A stretch of 64,000 bases of DNA from Mesorhizobium sp. B4-1-4 (GCF_006439395.2 NZ_CP083950.1:2356001-2420000), one strand, 5' to 3'. Counted from the first letter of the stretch, positions 1-9,359 are shown. The notes: generated from the sequence alone by a model not told the origin. Program-made: numbers and translations.

Positions 1-633
1 ATGGCCGCCTACGACTACATCCACGACGGCACGGCGATCTACGAGCGCTCCTTCGCCATCATCCGCTCCGAGGCCGATCTGTCACGCTTTTCGGAAGCCG
101 AGGCCGATGTCGCCATCCGCATGATCCATGCCTGCGGCCAGGTCGAAGCCGCTAGGCATTTTGTTTTCTCCCCCGATTTTGTTGCCGCCGCGCGCAAGGC
201 ACTTGCCGCCGGCGCACCGATCTTCTGCGACGCGGAGATGGTGTCCCATGGCGTCACCCGCGCCAGGCTGCCGGCCGGTAACGAGGTGATCTGCACCTTG
301 CGCGATCCGCGCACGCATGAAATCGCCAGGGAGATCGGCAACACACGCTCGGCCGCGGCCATCGACCTGTGGGGCGAGCGCATGGCCGGCGCGGTGGTCG
401 CCATCGGCAACGCGCCGACAGCACTTTTCTACCTGCTGGAAAAACTACGTGACGGCGTACCCAAACCGGCGGCCATCATCGGCATGCCGGTCGGCTTCGT
501 CGGTGCCGCCGAATCGAAGGATGCCCTGGCCGAGAATTCCTACGGCGTGCCCTATGCCATCGTGCGCGGCAGACTTGGCGGCAGCGCTATGACCGCCGCC
601 GCGCTAAATTCGCTGGCGAGGCCGGGCCTGTGA
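1..633 (+). CDS. cobH: Precorrin-8X methylmutase CobH
   Basis: CobH moves the C11 methyl group of precorrin-8X to C12, giving hydrogenobyrinic acid in aerobic cobalamin synthesis. The 210-residue protein is full length for the family and opens MAAYDYIHDG, the expected CobH N-terminus, so the ATG at position 1 is a credible true start even though it sits on the window edge. The catalytic histidine is His43 in the MIHACG segment, and the GMPVGFVGAAESK motif is intact. Its stop TGA overlaps the GTG start of cobI, as expected for a translationally coupled operon. Upstream genes (probably cobG or cobZ) lie outside the window. Confidence 0.97.
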   Translation: MAAYDYIHDGTAIYERSFAIIRSEADLSRFSEAEADVAIRMIHACGQVEAARHFVFSPDFVAAARKALAAGAPIFCDAEMVSHGVTRARLPAGNEVICTLRDPRTHEIAREIGNTRSAAAIDLWGERMAGAVVAIGNAPTALFYLLEKLRDGVPKPAAIIGMPVGFVGAAESKDALAENSYGVPYAIVRGRLGGSAMTAAALNSLARPGL

Positions 634-1388
634 ACGCATCTCCTAAAGGACGTCTCGTCGGCGTCGGCACCGGTCCCGGCGACCCCGAACTGCTGACGCT
701 GAAGGCCGCGCGCGCCTTGGCGGAAGCCGATGTGGTGGCGTATTTCGCCAAGCGCGGGAACAACAGCAACGCCCGCGCCATCGTCGAAGCGCGCTTCCGT
801 CCGGATATGCTGGAACTGCCGCTGCTCTATCCCGTGACCACCGAGATCGACAAGGATCACGACGACTACCGCTCGCAGATCGCCGGTTTCTACGAGGAGT
901 CGGCCGAGAAAGTCGCCGAACATCTCGAAGCCGGCAAAATGGTTGCCGTCCTGTCCGAGGGCGACCCGCTGTTCTACGGCTCCTACATGCATCTGCATGT
1001 GCGCCTCGCCCATCGTTTCCCGACCGAGGTTATCCCCGGCATCACCGCCATGTCAGGCTGCTGGTCGGCGACCGGCCTGCCGATCGTCCAGGGCGACGAC
1101 GTACTGACCGTGCTGCCAGGCACGATGAGCGAATTCGAGCTGACGCGTCGCCTCGCCGACACCGATGCCGCCGTCATCATGAAGGTCGGTCGCAACCTGC
1201 CCAAGATCAGGCGGGCGCTGGAGGCGACCGGCAAGCTGGCACGCGCCGTCTATGTCGAGCGTGGCACCATGGCCGGCAGCGTCTCGATGCGGCTGTCCGA
1301 CAAGCCGGATGACAAGGCGCCCTACTTCGCCATCGTGTTGGTCGCCGGCTGGTCCGGCCGGCCCGGCATCCTCGGAGCGCAGGCATGA
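630..1388 (+). CDS. cobI: Precorrin-2 C20-methyltransferase CobI
   Basis: CobI is an S-adenosylmethionine (SAM)-dependent methyltransferase that methylates precorrin-2 at C20 to give precorrin-3A. The 252-residue protein has the tetrapyrrole methylase N-terminal glycine-rich loop (GVGTGPGDPELLTL, about residues 11-24) and the second SAM-contact motif EGDPLFYGS near residues 110-118. The GTG start at 630 overlaps the cobH stop in GTGA, and the stop overlaps the cobJ start in ATGA. Family length and operon position agree, so the assignment is firm. Confidence 0.97.
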   Translation: MNASPKGRLVGVGTGPGDPELLTLKAARALAEADVVAYFAKRGNNSNARAIVEARFRPDMLELPLLYPVTTEIDKDHDDYRSQIAGFYEESAEKVAEHLEAGKMVAVLSEGDPLFYGSYMHLHVRLAHRFPTEVIPGITAMSGCWSATGLPIVQGDDVLTVLPGTMSEFELTRRLADTDAAVIMKVGRNLPKIRRALEATGKLARAVYVERGTMAGSVSMRLSDKPDDKAPYFAIVLVAGWSGRPGILGAQA

Positions 1389-2149
1389 GCGGCCGCCTCA
1401 CCGTCATCGGCCTCGGCCCCGGCAATGCCGATCAGGTCACGCCGGAAGCCAGCCGCGCTGTGGCGGAAGCAAAATTCTTCTATGGCTACAAGCCCTATCT
1501 CGACCGGCTCGATTTGCGCCCCGACCAGACCCGCGTCGCTTCCGACAATCGCGAGGAGCTCGCCCGCTCCAAGGATGCGCTGGTCAAAGCCGCCGAGGGC
1601 CATGACGTCGCCGTGGTCTCAGGTGGCGATCCCGGCGTCTTCGCCATGGCTGCCGCAGTCTGCGAGGCGATCGAGGCCGGTCCGGACGAATGGCGCGCGA
1701 TAGATGTCGCTGTCGTTCCCGGAATCACCGCCATGCTTGCCGTCGCCGCCCGCATCGGCGCCCCACTCGGCCATGATTTCTGCGCCATCTCGCTGTCGGA
1801 CAATCTGAAGCCATGGGAGCTGATCGAGCTGCGTCTTCTGGCGGCGGCCGGCGCCGGCTTCGTCATCGCGCTCTACAACCCGATCAGCAAGGCGCGCCCC
1901 TGGCAGCTTGGCCGCGCCTTCGAGTGCCTCACCGCGATCCTGCCCGGCACCACGCCGGTGATCTTCGGCCGCGCCGCCGGCCGCCCGGACGAACGCATCG
2001 AGGTTTTCCTGCTGGCCAATGTCGACGCGCAAAAGGCCGACATGGCGACCTGCATCATCATCGGCTCGCCAGAAACCCGCATCATCAAGCGCGGCGACAA
2101 GCCGGCGCTGGTCTATACGCCGCGTTCGGCCGCGGGCTCGACAAAATGA
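1385..2149 (+). CDS. cobJ: Precorrin-3B C17-methyltransferase CobJ
   Basis: CobJ methylates C17 of precorrin-3B and drives ring contraction to precorrin-4. It has 254 residues with the methylase motifs GLGPGNADQVTPEA at the N-terminus, SGGDPGVFAMA around residue 80 and ALYNPISKARPWQ near residue 160, which is typical of CobJ/CbiH. The ATG overlaps the cobI stop. Its last 37 bp overlap the 3' end of cobK on the opposite strand, an uncommon convergent overlap within a biosynthetic cluster. Confidence 0.96.
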   Translation: MSGRLTVIGLGPGNADQVTPEASRAVAEAKFFYGYKPYLDRLDLRPDQTRVASDNREELARSKDALVKAAEGHDVAVVSGGDPGVFAMAAAVCEAIEAGPDEWRAIDVAVVPGITAMLAVAARIGAPLGHDFCAISLSDNLKPWELIELRLLAAAGAGFVIALYNPISKARPWQLGRAFECLTAILPGTTPVIFGRAAGRPDERIEVFLLANVDAQKADMATCIIIGSPETRIIKRGDKPALVYTPRSAAGSTK

Positions 2150-2877
2150 TCCACCATCGCGGCCAGTTGATCGACGCTCTCAGCCGAAGGCACCTGTGGC
2201 AGATCGGGCCTGCGGATCATGACCACATCGATGCCAAGCGCCCTGGCGGCGGCAATCTTGCCGTAAGTGGCCGCACCGCCGCTGTTCTTGCACACGACGA
2301 TGTCGATGCTCTGCCCCTCCAAAAGCGCACACTCTTCCGATTCGCGGAACGGCCCTCGCGCCAGCAGGTAGGTCGCATCCGGCACCGCCAACTCTGGCTC
2401 GACCGGATCGACGCTGCGTATGAGGTAATGGTGTTGCGGGGCGGCTTCGAACGCGCCGGCCTCCTGCCGGCCGATCGCCAGGAACACCCGGCGTGGCGTA
2501 TCGCCAAGCGCCTGCACGGCAGCGCCGACCGTATCGACCTCAATCCAGCGGTCGCCTTGGACAGGCCGCCACCCAGGGCGGCGCAAGGCAAGGATCGGTA
2601 CACCGGTCAACTGCGCGGCTTGCGCGGCGTTGGTGGAGATTCGCGCCGCATAGGGATGCGTGGCGTCGATCAGCAGGTCGATAGACCTGTCCGTGAGATA
2701 AGCGGCCAAACCATCGGCGCCGCCAAATCCGCCGCTTCGCACCGGAACGCCTTGAGCAACCGGACTTTCCGTGCGGCCGGCCAGCGACAGCGTGACCGAG
2801 GCGCGCGTGACCAGCTTTCCCGCCAGTTGCCGGGCTTCGGTGGTGCCGCCAAGGATCAGGATCGTCTTCATAGTCAT
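2113..2877 (-). CDS. cobK: Precorrin-6A reductase CobK
   Basis: CobK reduces precorrin-6A to dihydro-precorrin-6 using NADPH. The 254-residue protein starts MTMKTILILGGTTEARQLA, with the Rossmann-like GGTTEA motif diagnostic of CobK/CbiJ, and has the DATHPYA motif near residue 90. An alternative start is the second ATG at 2871. It is the only cob gene of this cluster on the minus strand, so it needs its own promoter, presumably in or upstream of the repeat at 2895-3022. It ends inside the 3' end of cobJ. Confidence 0.96.
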   Translation of the reverse strand: MTMKTILILGGTTEARQLAGKLVTRASVTLSLAGRTESPVAQGVPVRSGGFGGADGLAAYLTDRSIDLLIDATHPYAARISTNAAQAAQLTGVPILALRRPGWRPVQGDRWIEVDTVGAAVQALGDTPRRVFLAIGRQEAGAFEAAPQHHYLIRSVDPVEPELAVPDATYLLARGPFRESEECALLEGQSIDIVVCKNSGGAATYGKIAAARALGIDVVMIRRPDLPQVPSAESVDQLAAMVDHFVEPAAERGV

Positions 2878-2894
2878 CCTAGTGGACCATGTCG

Positions 2895-3022
2895 GCGCTG
2901 CCCCTCACCCATACCCTCTCCCCGTAAAGACGGGGAGAGGGGGATCGCCAGCGTTGCGGCTGGTCCCTTCTCCCCGTCCCTATACGGGGAGAAGGTGCCG
3001 GCAGGCGGATGAGGGGCAGCGC
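2895..3022. repeat. RIME-like intergenic palindromic repeat, copy 1
   Basis: A 128-bp element bounded by perfect 13-bp inverted repeats (GCGCTGCCCCTCA at 2895-2907 and its complement at 3010-3022). Inside are two hairpins built on CTCCCCGT/ACGGGGAG. Its right half matches a second copy at 62501-62558 almost base for base. The form resembles the rhizobial intergenic mosaic elements (RIME). It fills the gap between cobK and cobL, and its GAGGGG at 3011-3016 is the only Shine-Dalgarno-like sequence ahead of the ATG at 3027. Confidence 0.8.
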
Positions 3023-3026
3023 TGGC

Positions 3027-4253
3027 ATGTCAAACAAGAAGCCAACACTCCAATGGCTCACGATCGTCGGCATCGGCGAGGACGGTCTAGCCGGTCTCGG
3101 CGACGAGGCCAAGCAGCGGATTGCCAAGGCGGAAATCATCTTCGGCGGCAAGCGGCATCTGGCGCTGGTCGCCCCCTTCGCCAAGGGCGAGCCGCACCCG
3201 TGGCCGGTGCCTTTCGATGCCGAGATGCGCGACGTGCTGGCGCTGGCCGGCAGGCGCGTCTGCGTGCTCGCCTCCGGCAATCCGTTCTTTCACGGAGTCG
3301 GCGCCACCCTCGCCCGAAAGGTCAAGGCGCGGGAGATGCATGTCATCCCGGCGCCGTCGGCCGTTTCCCTGGCCGCCGCGCGGCTTGGCTGGGCACTGCA
3401 GGATATAGAGACTGTCTCGCTGCATGGCCGGCCGCTCGACCTGATCCGACCGCTGCTGCAGCCCAACGCACGCATCCTGGCGCTGACATCCGATGGCGAT
3501 GCACCGGCGGCAATCGCCCGCCTGCTTGCCGAACTCGACTTCGGCGCATCACGGCTTACCGTTCTGGAAGCTCTGGGCGGACCGGACGAGATCCAGCGTT
3601 CGGCCCGCGCCGATGCCTTCGACCTCGAAAACATCAATCCGCTCAACGTGCTGGCCATCGAGATTGATTCAAATCCGCAGGCCCGCGTCCTGCCGCTCAC
3701 ATCGGGCCTTGCCGATCACTTGTTCGACCATGACGGCCAGATCACCAAGCGCGAAATCCGCGCCGTCACCCTTTCGGCGCTGGCGCCAAGGCGCGGCGAA
3801 TTGCTCTGGGATATCGGCGCCGGTTCCGGCTCGATCGGCATCGAATGGATGCTCGCCCACCCTGCGATGCGCGCCATCGCCATCGAGGCCGACCCCGGCC
3901 GCGCCGCCCGCATCACCCGCAACGCGGCCGCTTGCGGCGTTCCCGGCCTCATCGTGGTGGCGGGCAGCGCGCCCAAGGCGCTGGCCAGGCTGGACACACC
4001 CGACGCGATCTTCATCGGCGGCGGCGGCAGCGACACCGGCGTGCTGAACGCCGCCATCAAGGCGCTGCGCATCGGTGGCCGCCTGGTCGCCAATGCGGTA
4101 ACGCTGGAGATGGAAGCCCTGCTTCTTGCCCAACATGTCAAATTGGGTGGCGATCTCACCCGCATCGCCATTTCGCGCGCCTCGCCGGTCGGCTCAATGC
4201 AGGCCTGGCGGCCGGCGATGCCGGTCACGCAGTGGGCTTGGGTGAAGCCATGA
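3027..4253 (+). CDS. cobL: Precorrin-6Y C5,15-methyltransferase (decarboxylating) CobL
   Basis: CobL methylates precorrin-6B at C5 and C15 and decarboxylates the C12 acetate. The 408-residue protein is the normal two-domain fusion. An N-terminal tetrapyrrole methylase (IVGIGEDGLAGLG; SGNPFFHGVG) is followed from about residue 210 by a CbiT-like SAM domain with the glycine motif WDIGAGSGSIGIEW. I chose ATG 3027 because the family usually begins just before WLTIVGIG. An in-frame ATG at 3009 lies inside the palindromic repeat and would add six residues. The next gene, cobE, follows after 19 bp. Confidence 0.95.
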   Translation: MSNKKPTLQWLTIVGIGEDGLAGLGDEAKQRIAKAEIIFGGKRHLALVAPFAKGEPHPWPVPFDAEMRDVLALAGRRVCVLASGNPFFHGVGATLARKVKAREMHVIPAPSAVSLAAARLGWALQDIETVSLHGRPLDLIRPLLQPNARILALTSDGDAPAAIARLLAELDFGASRLTVLEALGGPDEIQRSARADAFDLENINPLNVLAIEIDSNPQARVLPLTSGLADHLFDHDGQITKREIRAVTLSALAPRRGELLWDIGAGSGSIGIEWMLAHPAMRAIAIEADPGRAARITRNAAACGVPGLIVVAGSAPKALARLDTPDAIFIGGGGSDTGVLNAAIKALRIGGRLVANAVTLEMEALLLAQHVKLGGDLTRIAISRASPVGSMQAWRPAMPVTQWAWVKP

Positions 4254-4272
4254 TGGGGAGCCGGGTGAAGCC

Positions 4273-4659
4273 ATGATGGTCGCGGGGATCGGCAGCCGGA
4301 AAGGCGTCAGCGTTGAAGACGTGCTTGCCGCGATAGAAACAGCGCTCGAAGCGCATGGGCTGGCGATGTCGGCTCTTTCGGCGCTGGCCACCGCCGCGCT
4401 CAAGAAGGATGAAGAAGCGGTTGCTGCCGCCGGTCGCACGCTGAACCTCCCGGTCATCATCGTCGATGACGCTGCCCTACAGGCCGCCTCGTCGGGGACG
4501 CTCAGCAACTCAAGCCTGTCGCAGAAACTGGCCGGCACGCCATCGGTTTCCGAAGCATCGGCCCTTGCGGTTGCCGGGAAGGGCGCGACGCTGCTCGGTC
4601 CCCGCACCGTGCTCGGTCCGGTCACCTGTGCCATCGCCATCAGCGGAGACGCGCCATGA
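4273..4659 (+). CDS. cobE: Cobalamin biosynthesis protein CobE (CbiG C-terminal family)
   Basis: A 128-residue protein homologous to the C-terminal domain of CbiG. It opens [15 protein letters not shown], the family signature, and ends with the GPVTCAIA segment. In the aerobic pathway CobE is a cob-cluster protein whose exact step is not settled. Two consecutive ATGs (4273 and 4276) could serve as start. The stop overlaps the cobM start in ATGA. The family call is strong; the biochemical role is not established. Confidence 0.88.
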   Translation: MMVAGIGSRKGVSVEDVLAAIETALEAHGLAMSALSALATAALKKDEEAVAAAGRTLNLPVIIVDDAALQAASSGTLSNSSLSQKLAGTPSVSEASALAVAGKGATLLGPRTVLGPVTCAIAISGDAP

Positions 4660-5420
4660 CCGTCCATTTCATCGGCGCCGGTCCCGGTGCGGCCGACCTC
4701 ATCACGCTGCGTGGTGCGAGGCTCCTGGCAAGCTGCCCGGTGTGCCTCCACGCCGGTTCGATCGTGGCACCCGAATTGCTGCAGCACTGCGCCCCGGGCA
4801 CAAAATTGATCGACACCGCGCCGATGTCGCTCGATGAGATCGAGACTGCCTATCTCGATGCCCACAAAGCCGGCCATGATGTCGCGAGGCTGCACTCGGG
4901 CGATCTGTCGGTATGGAGCGCCGTTGCCGAGCAGATCCGCCGGCTGGAAAAGCACGGCATCCCTTACACGCTGACGCCGGGCGTTCCTTCCTTCGCGGCC
5001 GCGGCCACGGCCCTTCGCCGCGAGCTGACCATTCCCGAAGTCGCGCAGAGCCTAGTGCTGACCCGTGTCTCCGGCCGCGCCTCGAAAATGCCGCCCGGCG
5101 AAACATTGGCCGGCTTCGGCCGCACCGGCGCCACGCTGGCCATTCATCTTGCCATCCACGCCATCGACCGCGTCGTCGCCGAATTGACGCCGCACTATGG
5201 TGGTGATTGCCCGGTCGCGATCGTCTTTCGCGCCTCCTGGCCGGACGAGCGCGTGCTGACCGGTACGCTGGAGACGATAGAGGCACGGCTCGCGGCCGAT
5301 CCGATGGAGCGCACGGCGATCATCTTCGTCGGCCGCTCGCTGGCGGCGGAAGGTTTCGGCGAGAGTTCATTGTACGACGCCCACTACCAGCGGCGTTTTC
5401 GCGGACGGGACGGATTGTGA
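4656..5420 (+). CDS. cobM: Precorrin-4 C11-methyltransferase CobM
   Basis: CobM methylates C11 of precorrin-4 to give precorrin-5. It has 254 residues with the N-terminal loop [21 protein letters not shown], the [14 protein letters not shown] motif (about residues 75-88) and the [11 protein letters not shown] motif, all typical of CobM/CbiF. The start overlaps the cobE stop (ATGA) and the stop overlaps the cobA GTG start (GTGA). Confidence 0.96.
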   Translation: MTVHFIGAGPGAADLITLRGARLLASCPVCLHAGSIVAPELLQHCAPGTKLIDTAPMSLDEIETAYLDAHKAGHDVARLHSGDLSVWSAVAEQIRRLEKHGIPYTLTPGVPSFAAAATALRRELTIPEVAQSLVLTRVSGRASKMPPGETLAGFGRTGATLAIHLAIHAIDRVVAELTPHYGGDCPVAIVFRASWPDERVLTGTLETIEARLAADPMERTAIIFVGRSLAAEGFGESSLYDAHYQRRFRGRDGL

Positions 5421-6235
5421 ACGGCAGTACCAGCAACAAAGGCGAAAACGCAACGCTCGAACAGGCGCTCGCGCGGCTGAACTTCAAGCCGCGTCCGCTT
5501 GAGCCGGGCCATGTCTGGCTGGCCGGCGCCGGTCCCGGCGACCCCGGCTGCCTGACCCTGGAAGTGCTGGCGGCGCTGGCCGAAGCGGATGCGCTGGTCT
5601 ACGACGCGCTGGTTTCACCTGATGTCGTGGCTGTTGCCGGAAATGCCGAGCGTTTCTTTGCGGGCAAGCGCGGCGGCAAGCCCTCGATGAAACAGGACGA
5701 CATCACCGCCCTGCTGGTGCGGCTGGCACGTGAAGGCCGCCGCGTCGTCAGGCTGAAGGGCGGCGACCCCTATATTTTCGGTCGCGGCGGTGAAGAGGCT
5801 TTGGCACTGGCCCGCGAGGGCATACCGTTCCGTGTGCTGCCGGGCCTGACATCGGGCCTCAGCGCGCTGGCCGCCACGGGCATTCCAGCCACCATGCGCG
5901 GCATCAACAAGGCAGTCATCCTGGCGACCGGTCACGCCGCCGGCACAGACGACGACATCGACTGGGCGGCAATCGCCCGCACCGGCCAGCCTGTCGTGGT
6001 CTATATGGGCATGGCCAATCTGCCGCTGATAGCAGCGGCACTGCTCGATGGCGGCCTGGCGCCGTCGACGCCGGCGGCTGTGATCGTCGCCGCGACCACG
6101 CCGCGGGAGCGGACCGTCGTCGCCACGCTCGCCACCATTGCCGAGGCAGCCGCCGCTGCCGGCCTCGCCTCGCCGGCATTGATCGTCGTCGGCGGCATCG
6201 TCGCCATGCGCGCGGCACTGGCGGGCGGGGCATGA
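5417..6235 (+). CDS. cobA: Uroporphyrinogen-III C-methyltransferase CobA (SUMT)
   Basis: This enzyme transfers methyl groups from SAM to C2 and C7 of uroporphyrinogen III, making precorrin-2 and committing tetrapyrrole flux to B12. The protein is 272 residues. Motifs are [18 protein letters not shown], the SUMT-specific [19 protein letters not shown] and [18 protein letters not shown]. The open frame continues upstream to 5207, but that part is out of frame with family homology and overlaps cobM; the GTG at 5417, overlapping the cobM stop, is the sensible start. There is no fused CysG dehydrogenase domain. Confidence 0.95.
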   Translation: MNGSTSNKGENATLEQALARLNFKPRPLEPGHVWLAGAGPGDPGCLTLEVLAALAEADALVYDALVSPDVVAVAGNAERFFAGKRGGKPSMKQDDITALLVRLAREGRRVVRLKGGDPYIFGRGGEEALALAREGIPFRVLPGLTSGLSALAATGIPATMRGINKAVILATGHAAGTDDDIDWAAIARTGQPVVVYMGMANLPLIAAALLDGGLAPSTPAAVIVAATTPRERTVVATLATIAEAAAAAGLASPALIVVGGIVAMRAALAGGA

Positions 6236-7551
6236 CGGCGCGGGCCATCATCATCGGCGCGCCGCGCTCCGGCTCGGGCAAGACCAGTGTCACCATCGGC
6301 ATCCTGCGCGCGCTCACCCGGCGCGGCCTGAAGGTGCGCGGTGCCAAATCGGGGCCCGACTACATTGATCCCGGCTTCCATGCCGCTGCTACGGGCCTGT
6401 CCGGCGTCAACCTCGACAGTTGGGCGATGCCGCCGTCGCTGCTCAACGCGCTGGCCGCACAGGCAGCCGACGATGCCGATTTCGTTATCCTCGAAAGCGC
6501 CATGGGCCTGTTCGACGGCATTCCGGCCGCGCCGGGGCGCACCGGTTCGGCCGCCGATCTCGCCCGGCTCTATGGCCTGCCGGTGCTGCTGGTGCTCGAC
6601 GTTTCCGGCCAGTCGACCACGGCGGCGGCCGTCGCCAAGGGTTTTGCCACTTACGATCCGGATGTGCGCATGGCCGGCGTCGTGCTCAACCGGCTGGGCA
6701 GCGAGAGGCACCGGCGGCTTTCCGGCGACGCCATCGAGGCGACCGGCCTGCCGGTGGTCGGCGCTATCCTGCGCGATCCCACGCTCAATCTGCCCGAGCG
6801 CCATCTCGGCCTCGTCCAGGCCGGCGAATATGATGACCTGATGGCGCATCTCGACAGGCTGGCCGACATGGCGGAGAAGTCGCTCGATCTCGATGCCGTC
6901 ATGGCGCTGGCAATGCCGCTCAATCCGGCAGTCGGCGATTTCGCCGACGCGCTGCAGCCACCTGGCCAACGCATCGCGCTGGCCGAGGATGCCGCCTTCA
7001 CTTTTCTTTATCCGCATGTTGCCGCCTACTGGCGCAAGGCAGGCGCGGAAATCGTTCCGTTCTCGCCGCTCGCCGACGAAGCGCCCGAAGAGAATTGCGA
7101 TGTCTGCTGGTTGCCCGGCGGCTATCCCGAGCTTCACGCCGGGCGGCTCGCCGCTGCCGCGAATTTCCGTGCCGGGATGACTCGCTTCGCGGAGGCGAAG
7201 CCCGTCCATGGCGAGTGCGGTGGCTTCATGGTGCTTGGGGAAGCGCTGGAGGATGCCTCCGGCGAAACGCATCGCATGCTGGGCCTGCTTGGCCACGCCA
7301 CCAGCTTCGCCAGGCGGAAGATGAACCTCGGCTATCGCGAGGCGCGGCTGCGTGCGGACTGTCCGCTGGGGCCGCAAGGCGCGCTGATCCGTGGCCACGA
7401 ATTCCACTATGCGCAGATGACGGCCACCGGCAATGACGAACCGCTGGCCGACCTCGCCGATGGCCAGGGCAATCCGATCGGCGCTTCCGGCTACCGGCGC
7501 GGCCATGTCTGTGGCACCTTCTTCCATGCGATAGCGAGGGCTGGCGCGTGA
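6232..7551 (+). CDS. cobB: Cobyrinic acid a,c-diamide synthase CobB
   Basis: CobB is a glutamine-dependent amidotransferase that amidates the a and c side chains of hydrogenobyrinic acid, ahead of cobalt insertion. It has 439 residues. The N-terminal ATPase half starts IIGAPRSGSGKTSVTIGI with a P-loop, then SGPDYIDPGFH. The C-terminal glutaminase half carries WLPGGYPELHA and the nucleophile cysteine in HGECGGFMVLG. The ATG overlaps the cobA stop, and the stop overlaps the cobS GTG start. Confidence 0.96.
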   Translation: MTARAIIIGAPRSGSGKTSVTIGILRALTRRGLKVRGAKSGPDYIDPGFHAAATGLSGVNLDSWAMPPSLLNALAAQAADDADFVILESAMGLFDGIPAAPGRTGSAADLARLYGLPVLLVLDVSGQSTTAAAVAKGFATYDPDVRMAGVVLNRLGSERHRRLSGDAIEATGLPVVGAILRDPTLNLPERHLGLVQAGEYDDLMAHLDRLADMAEKSLDLDAVMALAMPLNPAVGDFADALQPPGQRIALAEDAAFTFLYPHVAAYWRKAGAEIVPFSPLADEAPEENCDVCWLPGGYPELHAGRLAAAANFRAGMTRFAEAKPVHGECGGFMVLGEALEDASGETHRMLGLLGHATSFARRKMNLGYREARLRADCPLGPQGALIRGHEFHYAQMTATGNDEPLADLADGQGNPIGASGYRRGHVCGTFFHAIARAGA

Positions 7552-8324
7552 AGCTTCCAAATCTTACCCTTTCGCCCCGGCAGATCCTCGACGATGTCGC
7601 GCTCTGTCTGGTGTTTTTTACCCGCCTGCCCCTGCCCATCCTCGACTTTCGCGGCCGCAGTCTCGCCGCCGCGATCTGGGCCGCACCGGTTGCCGGCATC
7701 GTCGTCGGCCTGATCGGCGCCATCGTCTTTGCCACGGCGGACCGGTTTGGCCTTGCCATGGGGCCGGCGGCCGTCCTTGGCCTTGTTTCAACCGTGGTTG
7801 TCACAGGCTGCCTGCATGAGGACGGACTTTCGGACGTCGCCGACGGTTTCGGCGGTGGCAAGTCGCGCGGCCGCAAACTCGAGATCATGCGCGACAGCCG
7901 CATCGGCGCTTACGGTGCGGTGGCCCTGGCTCTGTCGCTGCTGATCCGCTGGAACGTGCTTTCGGAATTCGTCGACCCCACACAGGCGCTCTTTGCCCTT
8001 GTGGCTGCCCACGCCGCTTCGCGCGGGGTGCTTGGCGCCTTCATGCATGTCTTGCCGGCGGCGCGCTCCGACGGCCTGTCGGCCGGCGCTGGTCCTGTCT
8101 CGCTCGACACCGCCATAGCCGGCGCCGTGCTTGGCGCGCTTCCCCTGCTCCTGCTTGGCCCCGGCGGCGCCATCGCCGCGCTGATCTTGCTTGGCCTGCT
8201 GTTTGCCGCGTTCCACGCCCTTTGCCTCAACCAGATCGGTGGTCAGACCGGCGACACGATCGGCGCCCTGCAACAGGTGAGCGAAATCGCGGTGCTGCTC
8301 GTCGCTTCCGTAGCCCTTTCCTGA
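7548..8324 (+). CDS. cobS: Adenosylcobinamide-GDP ribazoletransferase (cobalamin synthase)
   Basis: An integral membrane enzyme that joins adenosylcobinamide-GDP and alpha-ribazole in the last stage of cobalamin assembly. It is called cobV in Pseudomonas denitrificans nomenclature and cobS in enteric bacteria, and must not be confused with the cobaltochelatase CobS. It has 258 residues with several hydrophobic helices and the family motifs FFTRLPLP, HEDGLSDVADGFGGG and RDSRIGAYGAVAL. The GTG start at 7548 overlaps the cobB stop. The metal-binding acidic motif DGLSDVADG is intact. Confidence 0.95.
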   Translation: MKLPNLTLSPRQILDDVALCLVFFTRLPLPILDFRGRSLAAAIWAAPVAGIVVGLIGAIVFATADRFGLAMGPAAVLGLVSTVVVTGCLHEDGLSDVADGFGGGKSRGRKLEIMRDSRIGAYGAVALALSLLIRWNVLSEFVDPTQALFALVAAHAASRGVLGAFMHVLPAARSDGLSAGAGPVSLDTAIAGAVLGALPLLLLGPGGAIAALILLGLLFAAFHALCLNQIGGQTGDTIGALQQVSEIAVLLVASVALS

Positions 8325-8348
8325 TTCTCTTTTGGAGACCTTGCCCCG

Positions 8349-9359
8349 ATGCCCCTCAAATCCCTCGACGAATTGCGCGCGGCCTGCCTTGACCTGCCCG
8401 CCGGCAGCGACATAGCGGCCAATGCCGTCGCCCGCCGCCAGGACACGCTTACCAAGCCGCAAGGCAGCCTCGGCAGACTTGAGACCATCGCCGCATGGCT
8501 GGCGCGCTGGCAAGGCCGCGACTTGCCGAAACTCGACCGGGTGAAGGTGTTCGTCTTCGCCGGCAACCACGGCGTCACCGCGCAGGGCGTGTCGGCCTAT
8601 CCATCGGAAGTCACCGTGCAGATGGTGGCGAATTTCGCCGGCGGCGGCGCCGCAATCAACCAGCTCGCCCGCGTCGCCGGCGCCGAACTCGACGTGATCC
8701 CGCTCGATCTCGATCATCCCAGCGGCGACTTCACGCAAGTGCCGGCAATGGACGAGAAAACATTCCTTGCCGCCGTCTCGGCCGGCTATGACGCGGTGAC
8801 AAAAGACCTCGACCTCGTCTGCCTTGGCGAGATGGGCATCGGCAACACCACGCCGGCCGCCGCCATTTCGGCGGCGCTGTTCGGCGGTGGCGCGGAGAAA
8901 TGGACCGGGCGCGGCACCGGCGTCGACGATGCCGGCCTGAAGCGCAAGGTGGTGGCCATCGAAGCCGGCCTGAAGCGCCACGCCGCCGCCCTCGCCGATC
9001 CGCTGGGCGTCGCGGCCGCCCTTGGCGGGCGCGAACTCGCCGCGATCTTTGGCGCCACGCTGGCCGCACGGCATCTGGGCATACCCGTGTTGCTCGACGG
9101 CTTCGTCTGCACCGCCGCGGCCGCTCCGCTGGCAAGACTGCATCCGACCGGGCTCGCCCACACCATCGCCGCCCATGTTTCGGCCGAATCGGGCCACCGT
9201 GGCCTGCTCGAAGCTCTTGGCTTGCCGCCGCTGCTCGATCTCGGCATGCGCCTCGGCGAAGGCTCCGGCGCCTGCCTCGCCGTCAACATCGTCCGCTCGG
9301 CGCTGGAGTGCCATGCGCGCATGGCAAGCTTTGCCGAGGCAGGTGTTTCGGAGAAATAG
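8349..9359 (+). CDS. cobT: Nicotinate-nucleotide--dimethylbenzimidazole phosphoribosyltransferase
   Basis: It makes alpha-ribazole phosphate from nicotinate mononucleotide and 5,6-dimethylbenzimidazole, supplying the lower ligand used by the preceding cobalamin synthase. It is cobU in P. denitrificans and cobT in Salmonella. The 336-residue protein shows TKPQGSLGRLE, FAGNHGVTAQGVSAYPSEVT, GEMGIGNTTPAAAI and the C-terminal LGEGSGACLA, whose glutamate is the catalytic base. It follows cobS after 24 bp and appears to be the last gene of this cob operon. Confidence 0.95.
   Translation: MPLKSLDELRAACLDLPAGSDIAANAVARRQDTLTKPQGSLGRLETIAAWLARWQGRDLPKLDRVKVFVFAGNHGVTAQGVSAYPSEVTVQMVANFAGGGAAINQLARVAGAELDVIPLDLDHPSGDFTQVPAMDEKTFLAAVSAGYDAVTKDLDLVCLGEMGIGNTTPAAAISAALFGGGAEKWTGRGTGVDDAGLKRKVVAIEAGLKRHAAALADPLGVAAALGGRELAAIFGATLAARHLGIPVLLDGFVCTAAAAPLARLHPTGLAHTIAAHVSAESGHRGLLEALGLPPLLDLGMRLGEGSGACLAVNIVRSALECHARMASFAEAGVSEK

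Noticed and set aside
1..9359. Cobalamin riboswitch within the cob cluster
   Set aside because: I saw no B12-box-like sequence or long leader in the intergenic gaps. A leader could exist upstream of position 1.
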